The notes: generated by a model not told the origin, from the sequence alone. A stretch of DNA of 37,463 nucleotides from Candidatus Saccharimonadota bacterium (GCA_017512085.1 JAFWHD010000012.1:1-37463); one strand, 5' to 3'; positions 27,747-37,115 are shown, counted from the stretch's first letter. A program made the numbers and translations.

Positions 27747-29045
27747 ATGAGTAACGTTTACAAAACATTACTTGGAATGACGGCAGTGGCGGCAGTAGCG
27801 GCTGTGTCGGTAGTTCCTGCTAAGGTGATGGCGTGGGGTGACTCTGCTAATGGTCGTCCTAGCTACACTCTAGACCAAATCAACAAAGATAGGGTACTTG
27901 ACAAAGATAAGGTCATTACCTTCAACTCTATCTCCAATAGTACGATTGGTGATGAGAAAAATTTCGTAGGCGCAAAGGTAGCAAACACGAATGTGAGCAC
28001 CTGGAATGCGGATACGATTAAGGTACAGGATGGTCAGACCTATACGATCCGACTTTATGTACATAACAACAGTCCTCTGGGTGAGGGCGCGATTGCGACT
28101 GGTGTGAAGGCGAACTTTAGCTTGCCAACAACCGTAAGCAAATCGCAGACGATTATTGGCTATATTAATGCTGATAATGCGGCCCCAAAGACGTATTGGG
28201 ATGAGGTAACACTTACTTCTGACGATAATTTCTACCTAGAGTATGTAGGTGGTTCGGCGAAGTATAATAACAATCTTGGTACATTTGCTATCTCTAACGA
28301 TGTGATTACCGCAAATGGTGCTAAGCTTGGTTACGAGAAGATGGATGGTAACATTCCTGGATGTTTCAAATATTCTGGCGTACTTACCATTGACGTAAAG
28401 GTACACAAGTCTGTATCTACAAAACTAACTAAGCAGGTACGTATCAAAGGTACGAAAGATTGGAGCGAAGTAGTAGATGCAAAAATTGGTGATGAGGTAG
28501 AATACCAAATTGCTTATACGAATTTACTAGCGGCTCAGGTTGATAACGTAATGATTCGTGATGTGCTTCCTACGAATGTAACGTATGTAGCTGATTCAAC
28601 TTACCTTTATAATTCGAATTATCAGTCTGGCGTACGTTTAAAGGATAACACCGTAGTGTCAAGTGGCATCAACATTGGTTCTTATGCGACTAATGGTAAC
28701 GCTTATGTACGATTTACTGGTAAGGTAACCGATAAGACTCTTGCTTGTGGTAAGAATCAACTCGTGAACTGGGCAAGTGCTACAGTAAACGGTGAAGTTT
28801 ATAAGGATGACGCAAGTGTAATGGTGGTAAAAGATGGTGATGTATGTAAGGAACAGCCTGTGAATCCACAGCCAACTCCAGATAATCCAACACCAACTCC
28901 AACACCTTCGGTAACCCCAGCTAGTACTCCAACTACGATTGTGAATACTGGTGCTGAGTCAGCAGCTGGCGTGGCCCTTTCGGCTGGTGGGATTACCACT
29001 GCTCTAGGATACGCCGTGAGCGCAATCAGGAAGAAACTTCACTAA
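27747..29045 (+). CDS. exported DUF11-like surface protein with NTG-type C-terminal sorting signal
   Basis: The 432-residue protein has a signal peptide (about 1-29, LLGMTAVAAVAAVSVVPAKV, cut after VMA). A beta-rich N-terminal domain follows (30-215). A DUF11-like repeat (about 215-365) contains KIGDEVEYQIAYTNLLAAQV and VMIRDVLPTNVTYVADSTYL. A Pro/Thr stalk follows (375-400). The C-terminus is sortase-signal-like: TTIVNTGAESAAG, a hydrophobic stretch, then IRKKLH. NTG takes the place of the LPxTG motif. It is probably anchored to the wall or to another surface polymer. Codons favour GGT, GCT and ACT, unlike the leaderless neighbours, indicating high expression. AAAGGAA precedes the ATG. Confidence 0.82.
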   Translation: MSNVYKTLLGMTAVAAVAAVSVVPAKVMAWGDSANGRPSYTLDQINKDRVLDKDKVITFNSISNSTIGDEKNFVGAKVANTNVSTWNADTIKVQDGQTYTIRLYVHNNSPLGEGAIATGVKANFSLPTTVSKSQTIIGYINADNAAPKTYWDEVTLTSDDNFYLEYVGGSAKYNNNLGTFAISNDVITANGAKLGYEKMDGNIPGCFKYSGVLTIDVKVHKSVSTKLTKQVRIKGTKDWSEVVDAKIGDEVEYQIAYTNLLAAQVDNVMIRDVLPTNVTYVADSTYLYNSNYQSGVRLKDNTVVSSGINIGSYATNGNAYVRFTGKVTDKTLACGKNQLVNWASATVNGEVYKDDASVMVVKDGDVCKEQPVNPQPTPDNPTPTPTPSVTPASTPTTIVNTGAESAAGVALSAGGITTALGYAVSAIRKKLH

Positions 29046-29073
29046 ATAGTGAATTGACCGCTTCATAAGTAAG

Positions 29074-29106
29074 AAATCGAGTCGGAAATATTCCGGCTCG
29101 ATTTTG
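29074..29106 (+). terminator. terminator after the DUF11-like gene
   Basis: AAATCGAGTCGGAA pairs with TTCCGGCTCGATTT (one T-G pair), followed by T. The next -10 box starts four bases later. Confidence 0.85.
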
Positions 29107-29109
29107 TGC

Positions 29110-29115
29110 TATAAT
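29110..29115 (+). promoter_or_regulatory. leaderless -10 box of the 29124 gene
   Basis: TGTGCTATAAT ends eight bases before the ATG at 29124. The earlier ATG at 29118 is only two bases away and is rejected. Confidence 0.65.
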
Positions 29116-29123
29116 ATATGTAT

Positions 29124-32100
29124 ATGGATGATGAAACGACGCCAGGGACAAGTAGGAATCCGGGGGTGGAGGATTTGCGTGCTTCGGAAAGGGCGGGGAT
29201 ACGAGGAGATGGTGGTTTTGAGAATCCAAATCAGGTAGAGAATTTGACGGACGACATAGAAAAACCGAGCAGGTCTGAGAAACTAGCGGAGAGAAATGAG
29301 AGTGGGGCGTCATCGCTAAATGATGCGGAAAAAAGCGCATCTAATGGGAGTGGGCTGTATAAAGGTCGTGGTCTTTCGGGGGTGAAGGAGGGGGAAGAAG
29401 CACCGCGAGGATTTTACACTAATAATAGTAAACAAAAAATAACAGGCAAATCAAAAGGTGGAAAGAAGAAAGTGGGGCCGTTTGTGGCAATTATTCTTTC
29501 GATTTTTGGTTTTGGTGGGGTGATGTTTGGAGCGCAGATGTTTCAGCCATTTTCGTTGGTGGCGAATTTTATGCAAGCGTTTAACTCTATGCATATATCC
29601 GCTAATGCGAGATCGTCGTATTGGGTGAGGTGGCAGCTGGGGGGCGTGGATGCTGGGGTGAAAAATCCGGTGAAGGGAAGTATTTTTGGTGAGGCGAAAT
29701 TTAAAATAACGGATAGTCAAAAGGTTAATCTGGCAAAACAGGGAATAGAATATGATGATTCGGCGCGAATATTGAAATATAAGGGGGAGGATATTAGCGC
29801 GGATGAGTTTAAAGCGAAATATGATTCGGATTCAGAATTTCATGAAGCATATAATGCGGGGTCGCAGACTTGGCGAGGACAATTTGCGAACTGGTTTGGT
29901 TCGGCGACGATAGATTTCTTTACGAATAATCGGCTGACGCGGAATATGTTTAAAGATTTTCGGCAAAAGGTGGATGAATCGGGAGATAGTTCAATGGCGG
30001 TGCTGAAGTCAATATTGAAGCAGCGAATAGATGGTGGAGGGGGAGATGGGGGGGTAAGAGCAGTAGGAAAGAAAGAGGCCGAAGAAGATAGTGAGGGTAC
30101 TCATGCTACCCGTACAGATGCTAATGGCAACGTGACTGACACTGATGATAATGGAAATAGAGTAAAAGGTGAGCTGCTGGATAGTGGTGATACGACAAGC
30201 ATAAATAGAACAAACATTGCAAATAAAATAAGCGATATATCATCTAAATTTGGTTCGGCAGCGAATATTTATTGTGCGCTTTCGTCTTTTGCGGGGACGG
30301 TGTCGGCGCTTGTTGCGGCGGCGCAGGCGTTAGAAATAATAAATTTGACAACTGGTATTTTTGAATCTGTAGATAAGGCGAAAGTGGGATATGGTGATGA
30401 TTCGCCGATAAATGATTTTGCGACAGCATTAAATACGAAGACGGAAAATGTAAATATAGTATTAACTGATGATGCGGGGGCAAAATTTGGTAGTGCTGTA
30501 GATAGTGGAGCGGAACAAGTAGATGGTGCAACTGAAGAAGTAAAAACAGAAAAGACGGCGATGGAATCTGAGGGAGTGAACTCTCTTTATGGTGATGGAA
30601 TAGTGAATCCTAATGATCCTAGTGTAAAAAGTTTTAATTTAACTAGTTATTTACCGAAGATTTTTGGTGGGATTGGAATGTCGATGGCATCTTTTACTAG
30701 TTGTGCTGTAGCAAAAATGGCTACAAATGCGATAAGCGCCGTGGCGTCGGCGGCGGAAATTGGTGGATGTATAGCGGGTTTGTTAGGGGCGGCTTTTACA
30801 TTTGGAACTACCGCTGCGGCTGGATGTGCACCTTTAATAACTAGTTTGGCTTTCGGGTTTGCAAAGACTGTAGCAATTGGATTAGCAGTGGCGGCATTGG
30901 CTTCAATAATGACGCCAATAGCAACTAATGCGTTAACTAAGGATTTAATGGGAAAACTTTCGGGTGAGGATTTTGGGAATGCGATAACTTCGGGAGCAAA
31001 TATGTATCAGGGTTCAGTGCATCGGGGGAATGGGGGATCGCTTGCGACGGAGGCTAAATATACGGCTTATGCGGCAGAGCAGCGGCGAATAATAGCGGAT
31101 GATGCGAGGAATGAGAGAGAGTCGCTAAGTCCTTTTGATCCAACATCGGATAATACATTTATGGGAGCATTGCTTAGGAATGTGGCAACGATGACTTCGG
31201 GGACGGGCTCTATCATGGGGACGGTGACTTCGACGAGTTCAATGCTTTCGAATTCTATCACTGCAATGGCGCCGGCGGCAGTAGCGGATGGTATTAGTGT
31301 GAAAAAGACCTTGATAAGTGATTATGAGGATGTGTGTCCGTATCTCGCGTCGATCGGGGCGGTGGGGGATGCCTACTGTAATCCTTATATGATTACGGAT
31401 ACCAATACAATACCATTGACACCGGGAGAAGTGATAGATAAGGTGATTGAGATAGATGCAAATAATTTTGAAGATGAGGAGACCAGTGAAGGAAATGTGA
31501 AAATAAAAGATGGTTCACCGTTGGCAAAATATATTGTTTACTGTGATCAGAGACAGTCACAATTTGGAATTACAGATTATAATATAGCAAATAATGTTGG
31601 GAATTTTGGTAATACAGGATCGACGACGGGAAATGTAATAGTGGGGGCTATCCCAATAATAGGGGATGCACTTGATGTGATAAATTCAAAAGTGCAATTG
31701 GATAATTCTGGCTATATCAGCGGTGAATCATGTGTGGCGGGGAATAATATAGGTACTTTTGTTTCCCCCAATTGGAATACAGGGCAATACTATCAGCGAC
31801 TAATTGAGGATCAATCACTGGCGGAGTCGACGGGACTAATTACGGAGTCGGCGGTAACGGCATATCTCCGGGAGTATTATGAAGAAAATCCTCTAGATAA
31901 TTCATACGAGGGGATGCTGGCAAGATATTCGGGACTTACGACGGAGCAGGTGGCGGACGTAATAGATATGCTGTGGTATGCGGAATATATCCAAAATTAT
32001 GATCCGACGGAACGATATGCATTTGATGGAGCGGAGTTAGTAGATAAAGAAATGGCGCCAGTGGAATTTGATAATGAAAATGTACTGGCGAGTGATGATA

Positions 32101-32156
32101 TGCCTCGTACGTCAATAGTTTATGCGGATGTGAGAAATCGTAGTTTTGCTGCGTAA
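29124..32156 (+). CDS. very large membrane protein of the type IV secretion-like locus
   Basis: The 1010-residue protein is not assigned to a named family. Residues 1-110 are cytoplasmic, charged and disordered. A membrane helix at about 115-138 (GPFVAIILSIFGFGGVMFGA) follows. A long mainly soluble region (140-420) holds a Lys/Gly-rich insertion. A hydrophobic cluster of several helices (about 515-610) includes MASFTSCAVAKMATNAISAV, GGCIAGLLGAAFTFGTTAAA and FAKTVAIGLAVAALASIMTP. About 390 further residues contain cysteines (EDVCPYLASIG, DAYCNPY, VYCDQRQSQ, GESCVAG). It lies directly upstream of the VirB6/TrbL-like gene in the same orientation, which suggests it belongs to the same trans-envelope machine. 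A leaderless promoter fixes the start. Confidence 0.72.
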   Translation: MDDETTPGTSRNPGVEDLRASERAGIRGDGGFENPNQVENLTDDIEKPSRSEKLAERNESGASSLNDAEKSASNGSGLYKGRGLSGVKEGEEAPRGFYTNNSKQKITGKSKGGKKKVGPFVAIILSIFGFGGVMFGAQMFQPFSLVANFMQAFNSMHISANARSSYWVRWQLGGVDAGVKNPVKGSIFGEAKFKITDSQKVNLAKQGIEYDDSARILKYKGEDISADEFKAKYDSDSEFHEAYNAGSQTWRGQFANWFGSATIDFFTNNRLTRNMFKDFRQKVDESGDSSMAVLKSILKQRIDGGGGDGGVRAVGKKEAEEDSEGTHATRTDANGNVTDTDDNGNRVKGELLDSGDTTSINRTNIANKISDISSKFGSAANIYCALSSFAGTVSALVAAAQALEIINLTTGIFESVDKAKVGYGDDSPINDFATALNTKTENVNIVLTDDAGAKFGSAVDSGAEQVDGATEEVKTEKTAMESEGVNSLYGDGIVNPNDPSVKSFNLTSYLPKIFGGIGMSMASFTSCAVAKMATNAISAVASAAEIGGCIAGLLGAAFTFGTTAAAGCAPLITSLAFGFAKTVAIGLAVAALASIMTPIATNALTKDLMGKLSGEDFGNAITSGANMYQGSVHRGNGGSLATEAKYTAYAAEQRRIIADDARNERESLSPFDPTSDNTFMGALLRNVATMTSGTGSIMGTVTSTSSMLSNSITAMAPAAVADGISVKKTLISDYEDVCPYLASIGAVGDAYCNPYMITDTNTIPLTPGEVIDKVIEIDANNFEDEETSEGNVKIKDGSPLAKYIVYCDQRQSQFGITDYNIANNVGNFGNTGSTTGNVIVGAIPIIGDALDVINSKVQLDNSGYISGESCVAGNNIGTFVSPNWNTGQYYQRLIEDQSLAESTGLITESAVTAYLREYYEENPLDNSYEGMLARYSGLTTEQVADVIDMLWYAEYIQNYDPTERYAFDGAELVDKEMAPVEFDNENVLASDDMPRTSIVYADVRNRSFAA

Positions 32157-32195
32157 AGGATGTAATTTATTTTGTGATTTTTGAAATGGTTATGG

Positions 32196-32201
32196 TATAA
32201 T
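32196..32201 (+). promoter_or_regulatory. leaderless -10 box of the VirB6/TrbL-like gene
   Basis: TATGGTATAAT ends eight bases before the ATG at 32210. Confidence 0.65.
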
Positions 32202-32209
32202 GGTCGTAT

Positions 32210-35119
32210 ATGATGCGGTCATGCAGAAATAAAAGGTGGATGGAGAGAATTCTGGTTTGTTTTGTCGGGGTCATTTTTGTGCTTTTGGGGAGTGTAGGTT
32301 TATTGGGAGCATCTAGTGATAATGTTTTTGCAGCTGGAGCGACAGTTCGTGATTGTGCCGAGTGGATTAAGGGAGGGATGGTGGAGGATAGTGTGGCGTA
32401 TTTTGATGGTACATCTTTTGAATACATTAATAAGGAGATTTGTTCTAATAGTAATTTGTTGAAGATTTGTCCTGATGTGACTAATGGATGGACAGAATGC
32501 GCGGAGGAGCATGGTGACGATATAATATCTTCCACTACTGAGAGTGAGAATGGTGAGACAGATGATGGTGGTGAAGGAGGGAAGGAAGCTGCGGATTGTA
32601 TGAATTCGGGGGCGGCAGGGACGCTGGGGTGGATAGTGTGCCCAATACTTAATTGGTTGGGAGATGCTGCTGAAGGGATATATAACGAATATGTAAAGCC
32701 GGCTTTGCAGGTAGAGCCTGTATTATTCACTGGAGGAGATAATGCAACATATAATGGTTGGGAAACTTTTCGGAATATTGGGAATGGGTTAATAATTATT
32801 CTGCTGTTATTCGTAATTTTCTCGCAAGTGACTGGAGTGGGGATAGATAACTATGGGATCAAAAAGGTTTTGCCGAAATTAATAGTGGCGGCGATATTAA
32901 TGAATTTGTTGTATTGGATATGTATCATAGCGGTTGATTTGTCAAATATCCTCGGTAATGGTTTGCAGGCTTTGTTTGATGGGCTTGCTGGACAGGTGGC
33001 GCCTGGGGGTAATGTAGAGGTTAGTAGCATTGGGGCTTCAGTGGGTTCTACTGTAGTGTCTGTGGGGATATTAGCAGCATTTATTGTTTCTACTGGTATG
33101 GCAGCTCTGTCGGCGGCAGGAAGTCCTGGAGCAGTGTTGTTGATGCTATTTGTTGGAGCCATTTCAGTGCTTGTGTCTATCATAACACTATTTATCGTAT
33201 TGTCAGCGAGGCAGGCGGCGATTGTGATATTGGTAGTATTGTCGCCACTGGCGATGGTGTGTTATATGCTGCCGAATACGAAGGGATTGTTTGATAAATG
33301 GGTGAGATTTATGCAGTCATTACTTTTGGTTTATCCGATTGCTGGACTCCTAGTGGGGGGTGGAAATTATGTTTCTGTGTTGCTGCTATCAGCTGGGTTT
33401 GGTAATTCATTATTTGGGGCTTTGACAGCGATGATTGTGGGGATTATACCGATTTTCTTCATTCCGTCGGTGCTAAAGAGGTCGCTTGCGTTTGCTGGGG
33501 ATATTGGCAATAAAGTATCTGGTGTGGGGAGAAATGTGGGGCGGAGATATACTGGGAATCTGGATAGGGGAGTTCGTAGTAGCGAGGCGTTTAAGAGATA
33601 TCAGGAAAGGGCGGCAAATCAGCGGAGAGTGAATAGTGCTAGAAAGGTAAATGCGAGGATGCGAAATAAACAAAATCGAGGACGAACATTGACTGCGAAG
33701 GAACAGGATGCGATGGGGCAGGCGCAAAAGGTTCTTGCAGCGCAAAGGTCGCGTGAGAACGAGAATAGAAATTTGTCCGATGTTTCTTATTTGCAAGCGG
33801 ATAGGCGGAAACAAGATTTACAAAACGAAAATGCAAGGCGAGATGTGTTGATGTATAATAATGCTGATGTGGTAACTTCAACATTAACCAAGGCAGAGAA
33901 TCAGCGTCGTCAACAATTAGTGGAGGCGCATGATTGGTCGAATGTGGCGCATGTGGCGGCGATGGAGAATAAGCAAGATACTCAGCACGAGATTGCAGAG
34001 GGTGAGCTGATGTTGCATTTGAATCCAGTAGTGAATCAGGCGGAAATAAATAAGGCGGGTCAGCAAATCCACCAGAAGTTGAATGAAGCCGGAAATTGGA
34101 CTGATGATAGGTACATACAGGGACAGCAGGCGAAATCAGATCTTGCAACAGAAGATGACTTGAAGAGGACGCGAATGTATAGTCATGATGACTTTGTGGA
34201 AGGCACTAGAAAACAGCAGAGGATGCAGCGTGGCGAAGCGTATGATAATGCCGTACTCTACACTGGAGAGGATGGAAATAAACTGGTTAGAGCTGAAATG
34301 CAAAAGAGCGATAATGCTCGGGCGATGAAGATAGGTGAGGCAAGAGTGGGCGTTAGACCTGTTGATGTGGCAGAGTCTGAGAAACTATTCGGTATTCAAC
34401 GCAATACTCAAATGATGAAAGATTTTCAGTCTAGGTTGCAAACTGGTGGTATAAATGAAGATGGGACAACTGGTGCTATTTCTCCTGCTGCCGTCGCTGC
34501 TGGTATTAAAGTTGTAAATGGTAACGATATGAGTTCGGTGGGTAAATTTTATGAACAAGCCATTAGACGTTATAATGCTGCCACGACGCAAGAACAAAGA
34601 GATACGGCTATGACACAAGTACAGGCTGCGCAAAATATTCTTTCTCAAAATGATAAAGGTCGCACCCAGATTAGTGATGTATTAACAAGATCAGTTACCG
34701 ATGCTGCCGCTTCAGGTACGGCAGGTGCTGATGCTGGCGCAAGAATGGCAGCCAGTCACTTACAGACAAATTATGCTGAAACCTTTAAACAGAAAGATCG
34801 AGGTACTGGTAAGATGATTGAAGAATTGGCTTCTAATGTATCACTAAGTGATATTGATGCGAAGGCAAGAGCTGGTAGCACTGCGCCTGGAAGATATTCT
34901 ACTTTTGGTGTTGAAAAATATTCACCACAGGCTTTGGCCAATGCGGATGATAGGGTGATTGATAGATTTATTGCAAACGTTGGTACTATGAGCGCAGCTG
35001 ATCAGGCTGTATTAAAGGGTACTATCAACGATGCATTTGATGCTCGATCTAAAGGTACATTGCAGATGAAACCTGAGGTTGCTACTAAACTTACTAATTT
35101 GAGAAGCATGTTGCCATAA
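32210..35119 (+). CDS. VirB6/TrbL-like polytopic membrane protein with repeated cytoplasmic tail
   Basis: A 969-residue protein. A signal-like helix (about 13-33) is followed by an external domain with cysteines (ATVRDCAEWIKGG, EICSNSN, LKICPDV). A block of six or more membrane helices between about 190 and 420 includes GLIIILLLFVIFSQVTGVGI, LIVAAILMNLLYWICIIAVD, ARQAAIVILVVLSPLAMVCY and GALTAMIVGIIPIFFIPSVL. This arrangement, with the AAIVILVVLSPLA pattern, resembles VirB6/TrbL, the inner-membrane channel component of type IV secretion systems. The tail (residues 430-969) is hydrophilic, basic and Gln/Asn-rich. Three repeats of about 54 residues begin near 521 (NLSDVSYLQ), 576 (WSNVAHVAA) and 630 (TDDRYIQ). 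Codon choice changes near residue 700. No VirB4 or VirD4 gene is in the window. Confidence 0.78.
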   Translation: MMRSCRNKRWMERILVCFVGVIFVLLGSVGLLGASSDNVFAAGATVRDCAEWIKGGMVEDSVAYFDGTSFEYINKEICSNSNLLKICPDVTNGWTECAEEHGDDIISSTTESENGETDDGGEGGKEAADCMNSGAAGTLGWIVCPILNWLGDAAEGIYNEYVKPALQVEPVLFTGGDNATYNGWETFRNIGNGLIIILLLFVIFSQVTGVGIDNYGIKKVLPKLIVAAILMNLLYWICIIAVDLSNILGNGLQALFDGLAGQVAPGGNVEVSSIGASVGSTVVSVGILAAFIVSTGMAALSAAGSPGAVLLMLFVGAISVLVSIITLFIVLSARQAAIVILVVLSPLAMVCYMLPNTKGLFDKWVRFMQSLLLVYPIAGLLVGGGNYVSVLLLSAGFGNSLFGALTAMIVGIIPIFFIPSVLKRSLAFAGDIGNKVSGVGRNVGRRYTGNLDRGVRSSEAFKRYQERAANQRRVNSARKVNARMRNKQNRGRTLTAKEQDAMGQAQKVLAAQRSRENENRNLSDVSYLQADRRKQDLQNENARRDVLMYNNADVVTSTLTKAENQRRQQLVEAHDWSNVAHVAAMENKQDTQHEIAEGELMLHLNPVVNQAEINKAGQQIHQKLNEAGNWTDDRYIQGQQAKSDLATEDDLKRTRMYSHDDFVEGTRKQQRMQRGEAYDNAVLYTGEDGNKLVRAEMQKSDNARAMKIGEARVGVRPVDVAESEKLFGIQRNTQMMKDFQSRLQTGGINEDGTTGAISPAAVAAGIKVVNGNDMSSVGKFYEQAIRRYNAATTQEQRDTAMTQVQAAQNILSQNDKGRTQISDVLTRSVTDAAASGTAGADAGARMAASHLQTNYAETFKQKDRGTGKMIEELASNVSLSDIDAKARAGSTAPGRYSTFGVEKYSPQALANADDRVIDRFIANVGTMSAADQAVLKGTINDAFDARSKGTLQMKPEVATKLTNLRSMLP

Positions 35120-35139
35120 CATCGTGCTGTCGATTGTTT

Positions 35140-35913
35140 TTACTTACTGGCGGCGGTGATGACGTGGTCGAAGAGACAGGTGATGGTCATGGGGCCGACG
35201 CCGCCGATGATGGGGGTAATGGCGGAGAGATCAGTGCGGGAGCGAATATCTGCGGCAAGGTCGCCTTTCAGGACGCCATCCTCGGAGGCGGTGCCGGCAT
35301 CGACGATGCAAGTGCCTGGGGCAATCATCGCGGAAGTGATGAGACCGGGGATGCCGGTGGCGGTAACGATGAGATTATAATCTCGTAGTTTCATGAGGTT
35401 GTCACCGTGATGAAAAATAGTGACATCATAATGGGAATCTGTCCACATTTTATAGAGTGGGGCGCCGACTAATTTGCCGCGGCCGACGAGGGCGATTTTT
35501 TTCTGGGCGAGATTTATATCGTATCCAGTGAGAAGCCAGTGAATGGCGGTGGCAGTGGCGGAATCAAAAGCGGCGTGCTCGCCGAGGCCGTCAACATCTT
35601 TTGCGGGAGGGATTTGATTGCAAAGTTCATTGGTAAGAGATTTATCTAATAATGGTAATTGAATAATAATCCCATCGGCATCTGTGGTTTGCATTTTTGT
35701 AATGATATCGTCTGTTTTTGAGGCGAGATAATCTTCAACATCTATGCCGATGTTTTCGCCATAACGTTTTTTAAGCTCGACATATTTCGTGATGACGGGA
35801 TTATCGTTATCGCGAATGATTAAAAGCTTTGGTTTTTTTGACATGGAACGGATTTGGTGTGCTTGACGTTCTTTAATAAAACTAGCTAATTCGCGACCAT
35901 TTAACTCTTTCAT
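35140..35913 (-). CDS. folD: bifunctional methylenetetrahydrofolate dehydrogenase/cyclohydrolase
   Basis: FolD interconverts methylene-, methenyl- and 10-formyl-tetrahydrofolate in one-carbon metabolism. The 257-residue protein carries the expected marks: the catalytic Tyr/Lys segment TKYVELKKRYGENIG, GIIIQLPLLDKSLT, the folate loop PPAKDVDGLGEH, the NAD(P) site ALVGRGKLVGAPLYKMW, and the C-terminal signature PIIGGVGPMTITCL. It is slightly shorter than the usual 280-290 residues. The start at 35913 is six bases after a TATAAT box; a 35-residue longer frame runs back into repeat C3 and is rejected. It lies 183 bp downstream of murB, with C3 between them. Confidence 0.95.
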   Translation of the reverse strand: MKELNGRELASFIKERQAHQIRSMSKKPKLLIIRDNDNPVITKYVELKKRYGENIGIDVEDYLASKTDDIITKMQTTDADGIIIQLPLLDKSLTNELCNQIPPAKDVDGLGEHAAFDSATATAIHWLLTGYDINLAQKKIALVGRGKLVGAPLYKMWTDSHYDVTIFHHGDNLMKLRDYNLIVTATGIPGLITSAMIAPGTCIVDAGTASEDGVLKGDLAADIRSRTDLSAITPIIGGVGPMTITCLFDHVITAASK

Positions 35914-35919
35914 AATATA

Positions 35920-35925
35920 ATTATA
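35920..35925 (-). promoter_or_regulatory. leaderless -10 box of folD
   Basis: TATATAAT on the minus strand ends six bases before the ATG at 35913. Confidence 0.68.
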
Positions 35926-35950
35926 TAAGATAAAATATAAAAAGGCAAAT

Positions 35951-36096
35951 GATAATGGATTTATCACCCTATCCAGGACGCCTCCAAAACCGGAAAAGTA
36001 AAGTTCAGTTCGGGACAAAGTCCTGATAAAAAGTGAACTTGACTTTTCCGGTGTTTTCCGGGGAATTGCCCTGGATAGGGGGGTAAATCCATTATT
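35951..36096. repeat. family C hairpin element, copy C3
   Basis: The outer arm GATAATGGATTTA (35951-35963) pairs with 36084-36096, with a terminal G-T. A 3x3 internal loop follows, then CCCTATCCAGG (35967-35977) pairs perfectly with 36070-36080. The core matches C1 and C2. The right arm reaches the last base of the murB stop codon (36096-36098). Confidence 0.88.
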
Positions 36097-37109
36097 TATA
36101 CAATTTCAACAGGCTCTTGCTCTAGCCAGTAACCAAATTTGTCATAGACGGTGCTGATGATTTCGGCGCGGGCGGCGTCAAGGTCTGCGTAGGAAGTGGC
36201 GGATTCGTTTAGGAGGACGAGGGGAGCTTTCGGATTGACACGGAAACCATGGATGAGTTTACCGGAGAGACCACTGTGTTCGATGAGCCAGGCGGAACTA
36301 ATCTTATATCCATCATGACCGCGATAGACGGGGTAACCTTTGTCCTCGGCGAGCTCTATGCCAGCATCGTCAAGATAAACATTTTTGAAGAAGGAACCAG
36401 CACTGGGACGCTCTAAGGGATCGGGAAGTTTGTCGGCGCGGATGGCAGAAATGATGGTGCGAAGTCCCGAGGGGCTGAAATCTTTACAATTATGGTCGTC
36501 AATGTATTGCTCGACGGAATGATAGTAAGGACGCGGCATCTCGCCTGGATGAAGCTCTAGAGTAATAGAAACGACGAAATAACGGTTTTTCTCGGTGGTG
36601 TTTAGGAGACTTTTGCGATAGCCGAAGTTAAACTCGGACTTTACGAGAGTCTTAAACGAGTGGGTAGTGGAATCATAGACATCGGCACTGACAAAAGTGT
36701 CGGCTAGCTCCTGCCCGTAGGCACCAATATTCTGGACGGGGGCGGCGCCAGCGAGACCAGGAATGCGACTGAGTGCTTCAATACCAGTAAGACCACGACT
36801 AGTGGTAAACTCAACGACGCGATCCCAGAGCTCGCCACCCATGACAAGGAGACGGACTTTGCCGCGTTCGGTAGGGATTTCGGAAATGCCACGCATACGA
36901 TTAATAATAATGACGCCCGGGAAACCTTCGTCGCGACCAATGGTATTCGCACCGTAACCGAGAACAAAGGTAGGGAGATGCTGGAGGCCAGCAAAATTGT
37001 AGGCATACTGCAAATCGGCGGGAGACTCAACTTCAATCACATAACGAGCGGGGCCGCCGAGACGCATGGTGGTTAGACTTGATATCAAAATATTTTGATT
37101 CATCCTCAT
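36096..37109 (-). CDS. murB: UDP-N-acetylenolpyruvoylglucosamine reductase
   Basis: MurB reduces UDP-GlcNAc-enolpyruvate to UDP-MurNAc, the second committed step of peptidoglycan synthesis, using FAD and NADPH. The 337-residue protein is type I, as in E. coli. It opens LTTMRLGGPARYVIEVESPA and continues with the FAD-binding FVLGYGANTIG, LSRIPGLAGAAPVQNIGAYG, and FGYRKSLL. The proton-donor serine is in RPSAGSFFKNVYLDDAGIEL, and the last catalytic glutamate is in YWLEQEPVEIV. A TATACT box six bases before the ATG at 37109 supports this start, although a second ATG at 37103 is possible. Element C3 follows directly at the stop codon. Confidence 0.96.
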   Translation of the reverse strand: MRMNQNILISSLTTMRLGGPARYVIEVESPADLQYAYNFAGLQHLPTFVLGYGANTIGRDEGFPGVIIINRMRGISEIPTERGKVRLLVMGGELWDRVVEFTTSRGLTGIEALSRIPGLAGAAPVQNIGAYGQELADTFVSADVYDSTTHSFKTLVKSEFNFGYRKSLLNTTEKNRYFVVSITLELHPGEMPRPYYHSVEQYIDDHNCKDFSPSGLRTIISAIRADKLPDPLERPSAGSFFKNVYLDDAGIELAEDKGYPVYRGHDGYKISSAWLIEHSGLSGKLIHGFRVNPKAPLVLLNESATSYADLDAARAEIISTVYDKFGYWLEQEPVEIV

Positions 37110-37115
37110 AAGATT

